Source: Eubacterium sp. AM49-13BH
Lineage (GTDB): Bacteria; Bacillota; Clostridia; Lachnospirales; Lachnospiraceae
DNA: 58,606 nucleotides
NCBI RefSeq assembly: GCF_003464165.1
Contig: NZ_QSEK01000019.1
Span: 1-58,606, forward strand
Direction of reading: 5' to 3'
Positions 9,797 through 17,391 of the stretch are shown here, in pieces. The stretch's first letter is position 1; the number at the start of each line of letters is the position of its first letter. The notes under the pieces were generated by a model. That model saw nothing but the letters and a program-made list of their open reading frames with translations. It did no database searches and was not told the DNA's origin. Position numbers and translations under genes: made by a program.

Positions 9797-11026
9797 TTAA
9801 TTCAGTGACACTAAAGCATTCATAAGAAACTCATACGAATAGCATCTCTTAGTGCCAAAATATTCTCTATAAACTTCATAATTGTAATATGAATGTTCAA
9901 ACTGTCTTGAATACAAATGTGCTATATCAACGCGCATTGTAAAATCAGGCGTACATCCGGACGCATGATTAGCTGCTGCCATAATGTCCACTGCAAGTAT
10001 GCCTATAACCGCATTCTTTGCTTTAAGGAGGACATCGTAATCATTCACTGCATCAAGCATGTATCTATACACATAGTACATTGCAAGCTGCTCATATTCA
10101 TGTGCAAATGCTTCACTTCCCGCATGGTAAGTTTTCATTACCGCTGCAAGCTCCGAATCATCCGCCAGCCCGTCAAGGAACTGTCTTACTCTTGCCACAT
10201 GAATATTCCAGTCAGGATTGATTACCTCCATCCCTTTAAAATCATCAAAGAAATGCCGCAGTCCCTTTATAAGCCTGTTGCCATATAATTTGCGCACCTC
10301 AGGTGTTGACTTAACTATATCCCCGTCCTGCAGCTCATCAGGTAACACTGCGTCCCTGCTTTTTAGCCTGTCAAGCAGTTTCTCTCTGTAATCAAGTCCA
10401 CAGAACCTTTTTGCAACACCAGCTATAAGCTCGTCCCTTTCAGCGTCAAGATGCTTCTGGATACGCTTTGCATAATTAAGGTAGAGCATCAGTCTCTCAA
10501 ATATACTTATATCCCTGTCTGATATTATTCCAAAAGCCACTATTCTTGCCTGCCGAAGCTGCATATATGTATATGCATCTATATCATTAGGCTCAGGCGA
10601 AAGACTGTTATCCTCAACCGTATCAAATGTAAGTTCATCTTTATATGAAAACATCAGCTCACCAGCCGTCTTACACGAAGGCGCTATGCCAATCTCTCTT
10701 ATATTTCCATAATCGTTAATAAATCTTGGAAACTCTGCACATGTTTCACAAAGCTTATCCTCTCCAAGTTCTATATATAAATCACACAGATTATCATCAT
10801 TAAGAAAAGGACATCGTCCTCCTTCTTTCAGTGTAAATGTACATTCTCCATCCTGTGATGGTACCATTACACTCTTCAGGCGCTTTCCAAAAGCACCTTT
10901 AACTGTTTTATAATATTTGTAAGAATTCTTATCAACATCGACATCCCACCCGGCACAGCATGTATCTGTACAGGCTCCTGCAATGCATCGGAAATCCTTA
11001 TAATAATGTGGTGTCATTACTTTCAT
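9797..11026 (-). CDS. fliB: Flagellin lysine-N-methylase (FliB-like)
   Basis: A 409-residue protein with the conserved cysteine-rich N-terminal half of FliB proteins: CIAGACTDTCCAGWD near residues 14-28, then a set of cysteines in CTFTLKEGGRCPFL, NLCDLY and KLCETCAEFPRF. The cysteines are expected to hold an Fe-S cluster, and FliB modifies flagellin lysines in motile enterobacteria. In clostridia this annotation rests on homology only. No flagellin or flagellar gene is in the window; instead the gene heads a run of exporter genes (next start 16 bp away). A role in modifying another exported protein is therefore possible. Confidence 0.75.
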   Translation of the reverse strand: MKVMTPHYYKDFRCIAGACTDTCCAGWDVDVDKNSYKYYKTVKGAFGKRLKSVMVPSQDGECTFTLKEGGRCPFLNDDNLCDLYIELGEDKLCETCAEFPRFINDYGNIREIGIAPSCKTAGELMFSYKDELTFDTVEDNSLSPEPNDIDAYTYMQLRQARIVAFGIISDRDISIFERLMLYLNYAKRIQKHLDAERDELIAGVAKRFCGLDYREKLLDRLKSRDAVLPDELQDGDIVKSTPEVRKLYGNRLIKGLRHFFDDFKGMEVINPDWNIHVARVRQFLDGLADDSELAAVMKTYHAGSEAFAHEYEQLAMYYVYRYMLDAVNDYDVLLKAKNAVIGILAVDIMAAANHASGCTPDFTMRVDIAHLYSRQFEHSYYNYEVYREYFGTKRCYSYEFLMNALVSLN

Positions 11027-11080
11027 TTTATTATCTCCCGCATATAAACCGGCATATTAAGCTCATCTGTTAACTGCGCA

Positions 11081-11116
11081 AAAATTGTCTGCCACACCTT
11101 ATTAGTGCAGCAGACA
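11081..11116 (-). terminator. Intrinsic terminator
   Basis: Minus-strand stem TGTCTGCTGCAC (11116-11105) with GTGTGGCAGACA (11097-11086), one bulge, followed by a short T-run (11085-11081). It lies just past the stop codon of the small membrane protein and before the FliB-like gene. Confidence 0.8.
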
Positions 11117-11119
11117 CAT

Positions 11120-11653
11120 TTACATGTACATATTATTATAATTACTGTTCTTTTTCTTGTCCACAATATACTTATACACTGTGACACACGCAAGAATAAT
11201 CATAAGTCCCTCTGCTGCCATGTATGTATAGAACAGATATGGCTGTCTTAACGCTGACACAAGAAGTGGTGAACTCATTGCAAAATCATACATTCCAGCA
11301 TCGCCTATATACTTAGACATAACAACCGTACTCATGATTGTTATATTAGGAAAAGACATATTGCCAAGCACAAGTGCCACGACCAGCACAGCATTGCGTA
11401 TTAAGAAAAATGTCCTGCTCACCTTAGCCTTACTAAGACAGCTCATAACAATGCCTCCGATTATACATACAAGAAATAAAAGAAACATCATATACATCTC
11501 AGAAGCTGCAATTGCAGATACTTCCGTTGTCGCAGTCTCATATCCTGTAAGCAGTGCAAAGAACCCCAATATAGAGCGGCCTCCCATAATACATGCCGCC
11601 ACAACAAATAATAATAGTAAAAAATTCCTTCTGTTTAGCTTCCTGTTATCCAT
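11120..11653 (-). CDS. Small integral membrane protein of unknown function
   Basis: I do not recognise this 177-residue protein. It has about four hydrophobic segments (near residues 10-35, 52-73, 85-105 and 140-162) and a basic, asparagine-rich C-terminal tail. The frame is open from 11722, but the ATG at 11653 is preferred because GGAGG lies at 11658-11662 and the product then starts with a normal basic N-terminus (MDNRKLNRR). It is monocistronic, with its own terminator downstream and the giant palindrome in its upstream region. Confidence 0.65.
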   Translation of the reverse strand: MDNRKLNRRNFLLLLFVVAACIMGGRSILGFFALLTGYETATTEVSAIAASEMYMMFLLFLVCIIGGIVMSCLSKAKVSRTFFLIRNAVLVVALVLGNMSFPNITIMSTVVMSKYIGDAGMYDFAMSSPLLVSALRQPYLFYTYMAAEGLMIILACVTVYKYIVDKKKNSNYNNMYM

Positions 11654-11730
11654 AATTCCTCCATTTGTATTATTATCGCAATTATGGAGGAAGATTTCAA
11701 TAAATATTTGCGCAAACTTCATATTTTATT

Positions 11731-12206
11731 GTCACCCGCCGCCACTCACCCATCAGGCACGCACTGGTCCACTGGGGTCTGGAACACGTTATGAATTGCT
11801 AATTTAGCAAGTGGTGCTTTTGGCTTTTTCTATTGTTTGTGTTCATTCGACATCTGTACACTTCCGTCATTGTGTCCGCCTGTGACCTACGCCCGATATA
11901 TTGCGAACTGTGTGGGAGTTAATGCCGCTATATACATAAGGGCGGTGTGCTAAAGCACGTTCAAGCGGAGCGCGTTTGATTTAGCACACCGTAATAAGCT
12001 TTGTAGATAGCGGCATTTACTCCCACTAAGTGCAGCAATCCTTGAGGGCGTATGCCACAGGCGGACACAATACCAGAAATGTTCATCTGCGAATGGACAC
12101 AAACATTAAGCCAAAAGCACCACCTGATAAATTAACGCAATTCTAACGAATCGTTCCAACCCCAGTGGACCAGTGCGTGCCTGATGGGGGAGTGGCGGCG
12201 GGTGGC
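11731..12206 (+). repeat. Giant imperfect palindrome, copy 1
   Basis: The whole 476 bp folds back on itself. The outer stem pairs 11733-11778 with 12159-12204 with a single mismatch over 46 bp. The arms then pair in many blocks separated by small bulges down to a perfect 12-bp inner stem (11943-11954 with 11980-11991). The 25-nt tip (11955-11979) contains the family loop TTCAAGCGGAGCGCGTTT. A TTAATGCC/GGCATTTA block (11919-11926 with 12012-12019) and an AATCCTTGAGGGC block near 12036 recur in copies 2 and 3. No open frame of note and no transposase are present. It separates two minus-strand genes. Confidence 0.9.
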
Positions 12207-12227
12207 TTAATAATATAAAGTTTGTGT

Positions 12228-12944
12228 CTATATGAACTTGCTGCGCCACTTAATTGCCTCATCCCTATACGCAATTGCTGTCTCCATAAGTTCATTATAC
12301 TGTGCCTTAGCACTTTCTATTGTTGCCTCAAGCTGCGCAATTACCTGCTTAGACTGCGCCTGTTGCTGCATATATGTATTAAGCTGTATCTCATATTCAT
12401 GAATTTTTTCTTCATTTTGTTTCAGGCTGCCTGTATCCTGACACGGTACGAATTTTCCATCTGCCGTAATCTCATAGAAATTATCTACATATAAAAAAGC
12501 TCTTCCCTGCATTCTAAACACTTCATACATATCAACATTTTCACAATCCACAGGAATATTAAGACTGTCACCTTCTTCCAGTGGGCAGACAGCCCTCAGC
12601 GAAAGTCTGTCCGTAAGCGGATTTGTCACCATATAAAACAGCAATAACCTGTCTTTATTTACTACAAGCTGTGGACAGTGCATATCTGGGTTCTCACTGC
12701 TTTTCACACGAAAAAGTGCTTCGTTGTTCATCACATTTTTAACAAGAATATCTCCGTTCTGGTTCTGATATGCATAATATATTGTGTCTCCCAGCACCAC
12801 ATCTGAAAGTCCGTCCAGAAAGTCTGACGCAAGCATTATCGGGCGCTCTATACCGTCTATGTACGCCGTTCTCAAAAATATATATCGTGATATGCTATAG
12901 ATTATAAGCCGTCTGTCGCTGCCTGCTGTGTATACATTTGCCAT
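12228..12944 (-). CDS. Hypothetical protein with C-terminal coiled coil
   Basis: I do not recognise this 238-residue protein. The first 170 residues look like beta-rich repeats of the type used to report values (VLGDTIYYAYQNQNGDILVK, then LLLFYMVTN). The last 65 residues are a strongly predicted coiled coil rich in Q, E and A (NEEKIHEYEIQLNTYMQQ onward). There is no signal peptide or membrane segment. It is transcribed away from the Cys-rich gene at 13036, with 91 bp between the starts, so the two may be co-regulated. Possibly a structural surface or spore-coat-associated protein; this is a guess. Confidence 0.65.
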   Translation of the reverse strand: MANVYTAGSDRRLIIYSISRYIFLRTAYIDGIERPIMLASDFLDGLSDVVLGDTIYYAYQNQNGDILVKNVMNNEALFRVKSSENPDMHCPQLVVNKDRLLLFYMVTNPLTDRLSLRAVCPLEEGDSLNIPVDCENVDMYEVFRMQGRAFLYVDNFYEITADGKFVPCQDTGSLKQNEEKIHEYEIQLNTYMQQQAQSKQVIAQLEATIESAKAQYNELMETAIAYRDEAIKWRSKFI

Positions 12945-13035
12945 AAAAGGACACTCCCGTTTTTACATTATTATATGGTCACGCGAATGTAGATAGAACA
13001 TATAATGTAGTAAAGAAACGAAGAAGGAAAAGATA

Positions 13036-14037
13036 ATGGCTAAATGTAAATGCAGCAAATGTGGTTCTACCCGCATTGTAAGCAATATTGTGCAGAACAT
13101 GCCTAATGGCTGCTTTGATGTGTGCACGAACCCGATATGCGGTTCACCCGATGAACTCAGTATTCTTGCCCCTCTTATCTATGACGAGATAGGTATTAAT
13201 CTGTGTACCACATTCGCTGTCGGCACAGATATTTCAACGACTTATCCAACAGCTACCAACGCATCAGTCAGTGTTATAGATATAACCTACACTTATGGTG
13301 ATGAAAATGTTGAAATCACCCAGATAGCCGGAAGGCCTAACTGCTACTCTGTGAAACTTACCAACCTTACTGTAACATTTGCAGTAACACTTTATGATGA
13401 GTCATGCAGGGCATTAGCAACTCTTACCCCAACGGCAGTCTACCTTCCTAACTCAACTACTGCTGCAACTTATGATGAAGACACCAATCCGACATCTGTG
13501 ACCCTTGAAATATTCGCTCCTTACGGAGTTTCCTACAACTCAAATAACGCAACTCCACCTGTTTATACGCCTGCACTTAACAGTATAGGTTTCTTATCAT
13601 CTGACAATGTTGTAACCCAGGGACTCAACCTCTATGCAATACCTAAGCTTTTAGGTCTTGATATTACAGATGACGAGGTTACGGTAGGTCTCACTCTCAT
13701 CTTACAGAGCCTTTACTTCTGTGGATACCGCGTAACAAGTGCCGGCAGAATCTCAACGCCTAAGGGCAGCATTGTTTCCGGTGAAGAATCAGACTGTATC
13801 AAGTTCGTTTGCGGCAACCTCTTAGACAGAGCCATCAAACCTCTCGATTTAAATCCACCTTCATGTGAAGGTAACTTAAAAAAAGACTGCAAGAAGCCTT
13901 GCATAAATGACTGCACCGACACTCTTAACACTAACAGCACAGCCTGCCAGAACGTTTGTAACAATGGCAATAGCAGCCAGACTTCCTCTGGTGCTTGCGC
14001 CGGATCTTGCAATGGCATATGCAGTAAGACTAACTGA
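13036..14037 (+). CDS. Hypothetical Cys-rich structural protein
   Basis: I do not recognise this 333-residue protein. It begins with a zinc-ribbon-like cluster (CKCSKCGSTR, then CFDVCTNPIC), has a long Thr/Ser/Asn-rich central part of beta character (residues about 60-250), and ends in a tail with many cysteines (residues about 275-330, including CKKPCINDC and CAGSCNGIC). No signal peptide or anchor is seen. Cys-rich tails of this kind occur in cross-linked coat and exosporium proteins, but this is analogy only. GAAGGAAAAG precedes the ATG, a TATAAT box lies at 13001-13006, and a hairpin terminator follows. Confidence 0.7.
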   Translation: MAKCKCSKCGSTRIVSNIVQNMPNGCFDVCTNPICGSPDELSILAPLIYDEIGINLCTTFAVGTDISTTYPTATNASVSVIDITYTYGDENVEITQIAGRPNCYSVKLTNLTVTFAVTLYDESCRALATLTPTAVYLPNSTTAATYDEDTNPTSVTLEIFAPYGVSYNSNNATPPVYTPALNSIGFLSSDNVVTQGLNLYAIPKLLGLDITDDEVTVGLTLILQSLYFCGYRVTSAGRISTPKGSIVSGEESDCIKFVCGNLLDRAIKPLDLNPPSCEGNLKKDCKKPCINDCTDTLNTNSTACQNVCNNGNSSQTSSGACAGSCNGICSKTN

Positions 14038-14051
14038 TAATCTCAATCTGT

Positions 14052-14103
14052 GGGAACAGACGCCTGCCTGGCGGCTGTTCCCATGTACATATTTTCTTCT
14101 TTT
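14052..14103 (+). terminator. Intrinsic terminator
   Basis: GGGAACAG (14052-14059) pairs with CTGTTCCC (14075-14082) around an inner CGCC/GGCG stem. A T-rich tract follows within 20 bases. It lies 15 bases after the stop of the Cys-rich gene. Confidence 0.75.
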
Positions 14104-14273
14104 GGACTTCTGCGCGCCTTTCCTCCGCTTCAACATCCAATCCACCGCTCTTTCTTGCTCCTTTTGGACTTCCTCCGTGTATTCCTCTGCTTCAACGTCC
14201 AATCCACCACTCAATTTCTTCCCTTTTGGACTTTTGCTTGCCTTTCCACTACTTCAACGTCCAATCCCAATCT
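14099..14273 (+). repeat. Three-copy 62-bp tandem repeat
   Basis: Units begin at 14099, 14161 and 14223, exactly 62 bp apart; the third is partial. Each unit opens with CTTTTGGACTT and carries CTTCAACRTCCAATCC about 28 bases later, with a variable stretch between and after. TTGGACTT and AACGTCCAA are inverted relative to each other, so each unit can form a hairpin. Because 62 is not a multiple of three, the repeat is not a protein repeat in any frame. The block fills the gap between a terminator and the promoter of the amino-acid transporter. Confidence 0.85.
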
Positions 14274-14309
14274 ATACGCTCATATTTTCTTCCATCGCAA
14301 ATATTTTAA

Positions 14310-14339
14310 TTGCTAATTCCCATACTATGTGTGTATAAT
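14310..14339 (+). promoter_or_regulatory. Putative sigma-A promoter of amino-acid ABC transporter
   Basis: TTGCTA (14310-14315) and TATAAT (14334-14339) are 18 bp apart, 60 bp before the transporter start. The -10 box matches consensus exactly; the -35 box matches 4 of 6. Confidence 0.6.
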
Positions 14340-14398
14340 TAATGAAATATATTATATTGAACTGTTTTATACACAGTTCGCATGGAAAGGAGTTACTA

Positions 14399-15919
14399 AT
14401 GAATTTTAAAAAGTACAGGTCGAGATTCCTTTTGGTTTTTGCGGCCCTCACTCTCTTGTTCTCTTCTGTTCTTCTTACTTCATGTCAAGGCAAGAAGATT
14501 AAGAATACAGTATTTTCTGTAGATGATCTTGCAGGCAAGACTATTGGTGTTCAGTTAGGAACAACTGGTGATACTCTCGTAAGTGATTACGAAACTGACG
14601 GTTCTGGCACAACTGTATCAAGATACAACAAAGGTTCTGATGCTATACAGGCTTTAAAGCAAGGTAAAGCTGATGCTGTTGTTATTGATGAACAGCCTGC
14701 TTTAGCATTTGTTAAAGCTAATCCAGACCTTACAATTCTTGAAGAAGAATTTGCAAATGAGGATTATGCCATCTGTGTTGCTAAGGGCAATTCCCTTACT
14801 GCAAAGCTCAATGAAGCTATTGAAGTACTTATGGCAGATGGAACTATCCAGAAGCTTATTGATGATTATGTTGGCGATAATGCTACATTTTCAGGTTACA
14901 AATCACCAGACGGTATAAGTCGTACTAATGGAACTCTTGTTATGGCTACAAATGCTTACTTCAAGCCATACGAGTACTATGAAGGGGGTTCTATTATTGG
15001 TATTGACGCTGATATTGCACAGGCTATTGCTGATTACCTCGGAATGAATTTAAAAATTGAGGATATGGAATTTGATTCAATTATCACTGCCGTATCTTCT
15101 GGTAAAGCCGATTTCGGTATGGCTGGTATGACAGTTACTGATGAGCGTAAGAAAAATATCGATTTCACAACTACTTATACAACTTCTAAGCAGGTTATTA
15201 TTGTCCGTGACGACAATGCTTCTGCATCAGGCATGAGTTTTGCTGAGAAGTTCAAGACAGACTTCATTAAAGAAGCAAGATACACTTATCTTCTAAAGGG
15301 TCTGCTAAACACAGTAATTATTGCATTCTTTGCAGCACTTATGGGTGTTGTTATTGGTTTCCTTATTGCAGTTGTCCGTTCTAACCATGATAAGACAGGA
15401 CACATGAAGATTCTTAACTTCATTTGCAACATTTATCTTACTGTAATCAGAGGAACACCAACTATGGTACAGCTGCTTATTATCTATTATGTAATATTCA
15501 GCTCTGTACATATTGACAAGCTTATTGTTGCAATACTTGCATTTGGTATCAACTCAGGTGCTTATGTTGCCGAAATATTCCGTTCAGGTATTATGTCTAT
15601 TGATAACGGACAGTTTGAAGCAGCACGAAGCCTTGGTCTTTCTTATAAAACAACTATGATAAGTGTTATTCTTCCTCAGGCATTCAAGAATGTTCTCCCA
15701 GCACTTGCTAATGAGTTCATTGTTCTGTTAAAGGAAACATCTATCAGCGGTTATATCGGTCTTAACGACCTTACAAGAGGCGGCGATATTATCCGAAGCA
15801 TAACTTATGATCCAATGCTTCCACTTATTGGTGTTGCCATCATCTACCTTGTAATGGTTATGGGACTTTCACAGCTTGTTAAGAAACTTGAGAGGAGGTT
15901 AAGAAACAATGAGCGATAA
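14399..15919 (+). CDS. Amino-acid ABC transporter, permuted substrate-binding domain fused to permease
   Basis: A 506-residue lipoprotein-permease fusion. The start at 14399 has AAAGGAG before it and gives a lipoprotein signal ending in LLTSC. In ordinary family 3 binding proteins the segment LVxATNAxFxPYEY...ERKKNIDF comes first and [16 protein letters not shown]...[10 protein letters not shown] second. Here the second half comes first (residues about 40-165) and the first half follows (about 180-280), so the domain is circularly permuted. The HisM/GlnP-type permease (residues about 300-500) has the EAA loop [14 protein letters not shown]. It overlaps the ATPase gene by 11 bases. Polar amino acids, probably glutamine-like, are the likely substrate. 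Confidence 0.88.
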   Translation: MNFKKYRSRFLLVFAALTLLFSSVLLTSCQGKKIKNTVFSVDDLAGKTIGVQLGTTGDTLVSDYETDGSGTTVSRYNKGSDAIQALKQGKADAVVIDEQPALAFVKANPDLTILEEEFANEDYAICVAKGNSLTAKLNEAIEVLMADGTIQKLIDDYVGDNATFSGYKSPDGISRTNGTLVMATNAYFKPYEYYEGGSIIGIDADIAQAIADYLGMNLKIEDMEFDSIITAVSSGKADFGMAGMTVTDERKKNIDFTTTYTTSKQVIIVRDDNASASGMSFAEKFKTDFIKEARYTYLLKGLLNTVIIAFFAALMGVVIGFLIAVVRSNHDKTGHMKILNFICNIYLTVIRGTPTMVQLLIIYYVIFSSVHIDKLIVAILAFGINSGAYVAEIFRSGIMSIDNGQFEAARSLGLSYKTTMISVILPQAFKNVLPALANEFIVLLKETSISGYIGLNDLTRGGDIIRSITYDPMLPLIGVAIIYLVMVMGLSQLVKKLERRLRNNER

Positions 15920-16655
15920 TACTAACGAAATCATACTTGAAGTTAAGGATTTGAAGAAATCTTTTGGCGACCATGTTGTATTAGAATCAATCAATACAAC
16001 AGTCCGCAAAGGAGAGGTTATTGCAATTATCGGACCATCTGGCTGCGGTAAATCAACATTTTTGCGTTCACTTAACCTTCTTGAAACTCCTACAGAAGGT
16101 CATGTATTATTCCATGAGCAGGATCTTACAGATAAGAGTGTAAATGTGGATGAATTAAGAGAGAAGATTGGAATGGTGTTCCAGCATTTTAACCTTTTCC
16201 CTAATATGACTATAAGAAGAAACATAACTCTTGCTCCTACTAAGCTTGGACTTATGAGCAAGGAAGAAGCTGATAAGAAAGCTGATGAGCTTCTTGCAAG
16301 AGTGGGACTTTCTGACAAAGCCGATGCTTATCCTAACCAGTTAAGTGGTGGTCAGAAGCAGCGAGTTGCTATTGCAAGAGCACTTGCAATGAATCCTGAG
16401 ATAATGCTTTTCGACGAGCCGACATCCGCACTTGATCCTGAAATGGTTGGTGAGGTTCTCGCAATCATGAAGGAACTTGCTGCATCAGGAATGACAATGA
16501 TTGTCGTAACTCATGAGATGGGATTTGCAAAAGAAGTTGCCAACAGATGCATGTTCTTCTATGATGGAGTCATCAATGAAGAGGGGGCTCCGGAAGAATT
16601 CTTTGGCAATCCTAAGAGTGAGAGATTGAAGGATTTCTTGTCGAAGGTGCTTTAA
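15909..16655 (+). CDS. glnQ: Polar amino-acid ABC transporter ATPase (GlnQ-like)
   Basis: A 248-residue ATPase with Walker [10 protein letters not shown] (about residue 41), Q-loop in [13 protein letters not shown], signature QLSGGQKQR, Walker [16 protein letters not shown] and the switch histidine in VVTHEMGFA. The HFNLFPNMT stretch is typical of the GlnQ/HisP group. It starts inside the end of the fused binding protein-permease gene behind GAGGAGG, so the two polypeptides are made together and suffice for a complete importer, with a homodimer of each. Downstream lies the inverted palindrome copy 2, which may also end transcription. Confidence 0.93.
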   Translation: MSDNTNEIILEVKDLKKSFGDHVVLESINTTVRKGEVIAIIGPSGCGKSTFLRSLNLLETPTEGHVLFHEQDLTDKSVNVDELREKIGMVFQHFNLFPNMTIRRNITLAPTKLGLMSKEEADKKADELLARVGLSDKADAYPNQLSGGQKQRVAIARALAMNPEIMLFDEPTSALDPEMVGEVLAIMKELAASGMTMIVVTHEMGFAKEVANRCMFFYDGVINEEGAPEEFFGNPKSERLKDFLSKVL

Positions 16656-16665
16656 TTAGTACAAA

Positions 16666-16885
16666 GGTGGGCATTGAGATAGGGAGATGTTATACAAGCC
16701 TCATGGATGCCTGCACCTAGTGTAAGTAAATGCCGTCATATACAATGTCTTTTAGCTGTGTAAAAATCAAACGCGCTTCGCTTGAACGAGATTTTTACAC
16801 AGCACTTTTGTATATAAGGGCATTAACTTACACACGGTTCGGCATAAATCGGTCTTGCATAACATCTCCCAATCTCAAAGCCACC
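16666..16885 (-). repeat. Giant imperfect palindrome, copy 2 (inverted)
   Basis: A 220-bp foldback element lying 10 bp after the ATPase gene. A perfect 14-bp inner stem (16755-16768 with 16790-16803) closes a 21-nt loop whose minus-strand reading is identical to that of copy 3. The element is in the opposite orientation to copies 1 and 3: the TTAATGCC-type strand is on the right arm (16819-16826) and its partner on the left (16727-16734), and the loop is reversed accordingly. Outer pairing includes GGTGG (16666-16670) with CCACC (16881-16885) and GGGAGATGTTAT with ATAACATCTCCC. Confidence 0.9.
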
Positions 16886-17131
16886 ACCCCGCTACTAGGC
16901 AGCCAAAATAAGTGCAGACATGCAGTACAGTATACATTACATCTCTATTGGTATTCCCATATGTTCATTCCATATTTCTTCTGCATTATCTGCAATAGAT
17001 CCCTGCACTATATGCAAAAAGTTATGAAAAATTTTGTTCAAGTCCATCAAAACAAACATATCCACACCCAGAATGCAATGCCGCAGGCGAGCATTTGTCC
17101 GGAGGCTGACTACCTGGTGAAGAAGAAGTCA
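16886..17131. other. Spacer between palindromes, no gene seen
   Basis: No convincing gene lies here. Open frames across it run into the palindromes and resemble nothing known to me. A small inverted repeat, AATGC...GCATT around 17071-17094, and a GGCTGAC/GTCAGCC pair (17104-17110 with 17127-17133) lead into copy 3. Confidence 0.5.
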
Positions 17132-17381
17132 GCCGTACAGTATGCTGTGGGATAGGTGTGTGGTGTCCTTAGGTGTATGCCCGAATATTCTTATGTCGTG
17201 TGAAAGTTAATGCCGCAATCTGCTAAAAATTGTGGCTTGTAATCTCGTTCAAGCGAAGCGCGTTTGATTACAAGCCACATAAAAAACTCAGCAGATTGCG
17301 GCATTTAGTTTCACTAGACATAGGAATCCTGAGGGCAGATGCCTAAGGACACCACACACCCTCCCACAGCTACTGTACGGC
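17132..17381 (+). repeat. Giant imperfect palindrome, copy 3
   Basis: A 250-bp foldback element. The outer stem pairs GCCGTACAG (17132-17140) with CTGTACGGC (17373-17381), then GGTGTGTGGTGTCCTTAGG with its complement. The perfect inner stem (17231-17244 with 17266-17279) closes a 21-nt loop (17245-17265) containing TTCAAGCGAAGCGCGTTT. The TTAATGCC/GGCATTTA block (17207-17214 with 17300-17307) has the same T-T mismatch as copy 1, and AATCCTGAGGGC near 17326 matches the copy 1 block. A looser match (17101-17107 with 17395-17401) may extend the element into the end of truA. Confidence 0.9.
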
Positions 17382-17391
17382 GTCCGGTCTA

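Noticed and set aside
14099..14273. CRISPR array
   Set aside because: Units are degenerate along their whole length, repeats are not identical and no cas genes are present.
13876..14338. Open frames on both strands across the 62-bp repeat
   Set aside because: The repeat period is not a multiple of three and the frames have no start signals; they are shadows.
16730..17155. Open reading frame of 141 codons between glnQ and truA
   Set aside because: It runs through palindrome copy 2 and its frame has no coding character or ribosome-binding site; the sequence is explained by the hairpins.
11731..17381. Insertion sequences or retron/group II intron
   Set aside because: No transposase, reverse transcriptase or maturase is present in or beside the palindromes, and no domain V-like structure was recognised.
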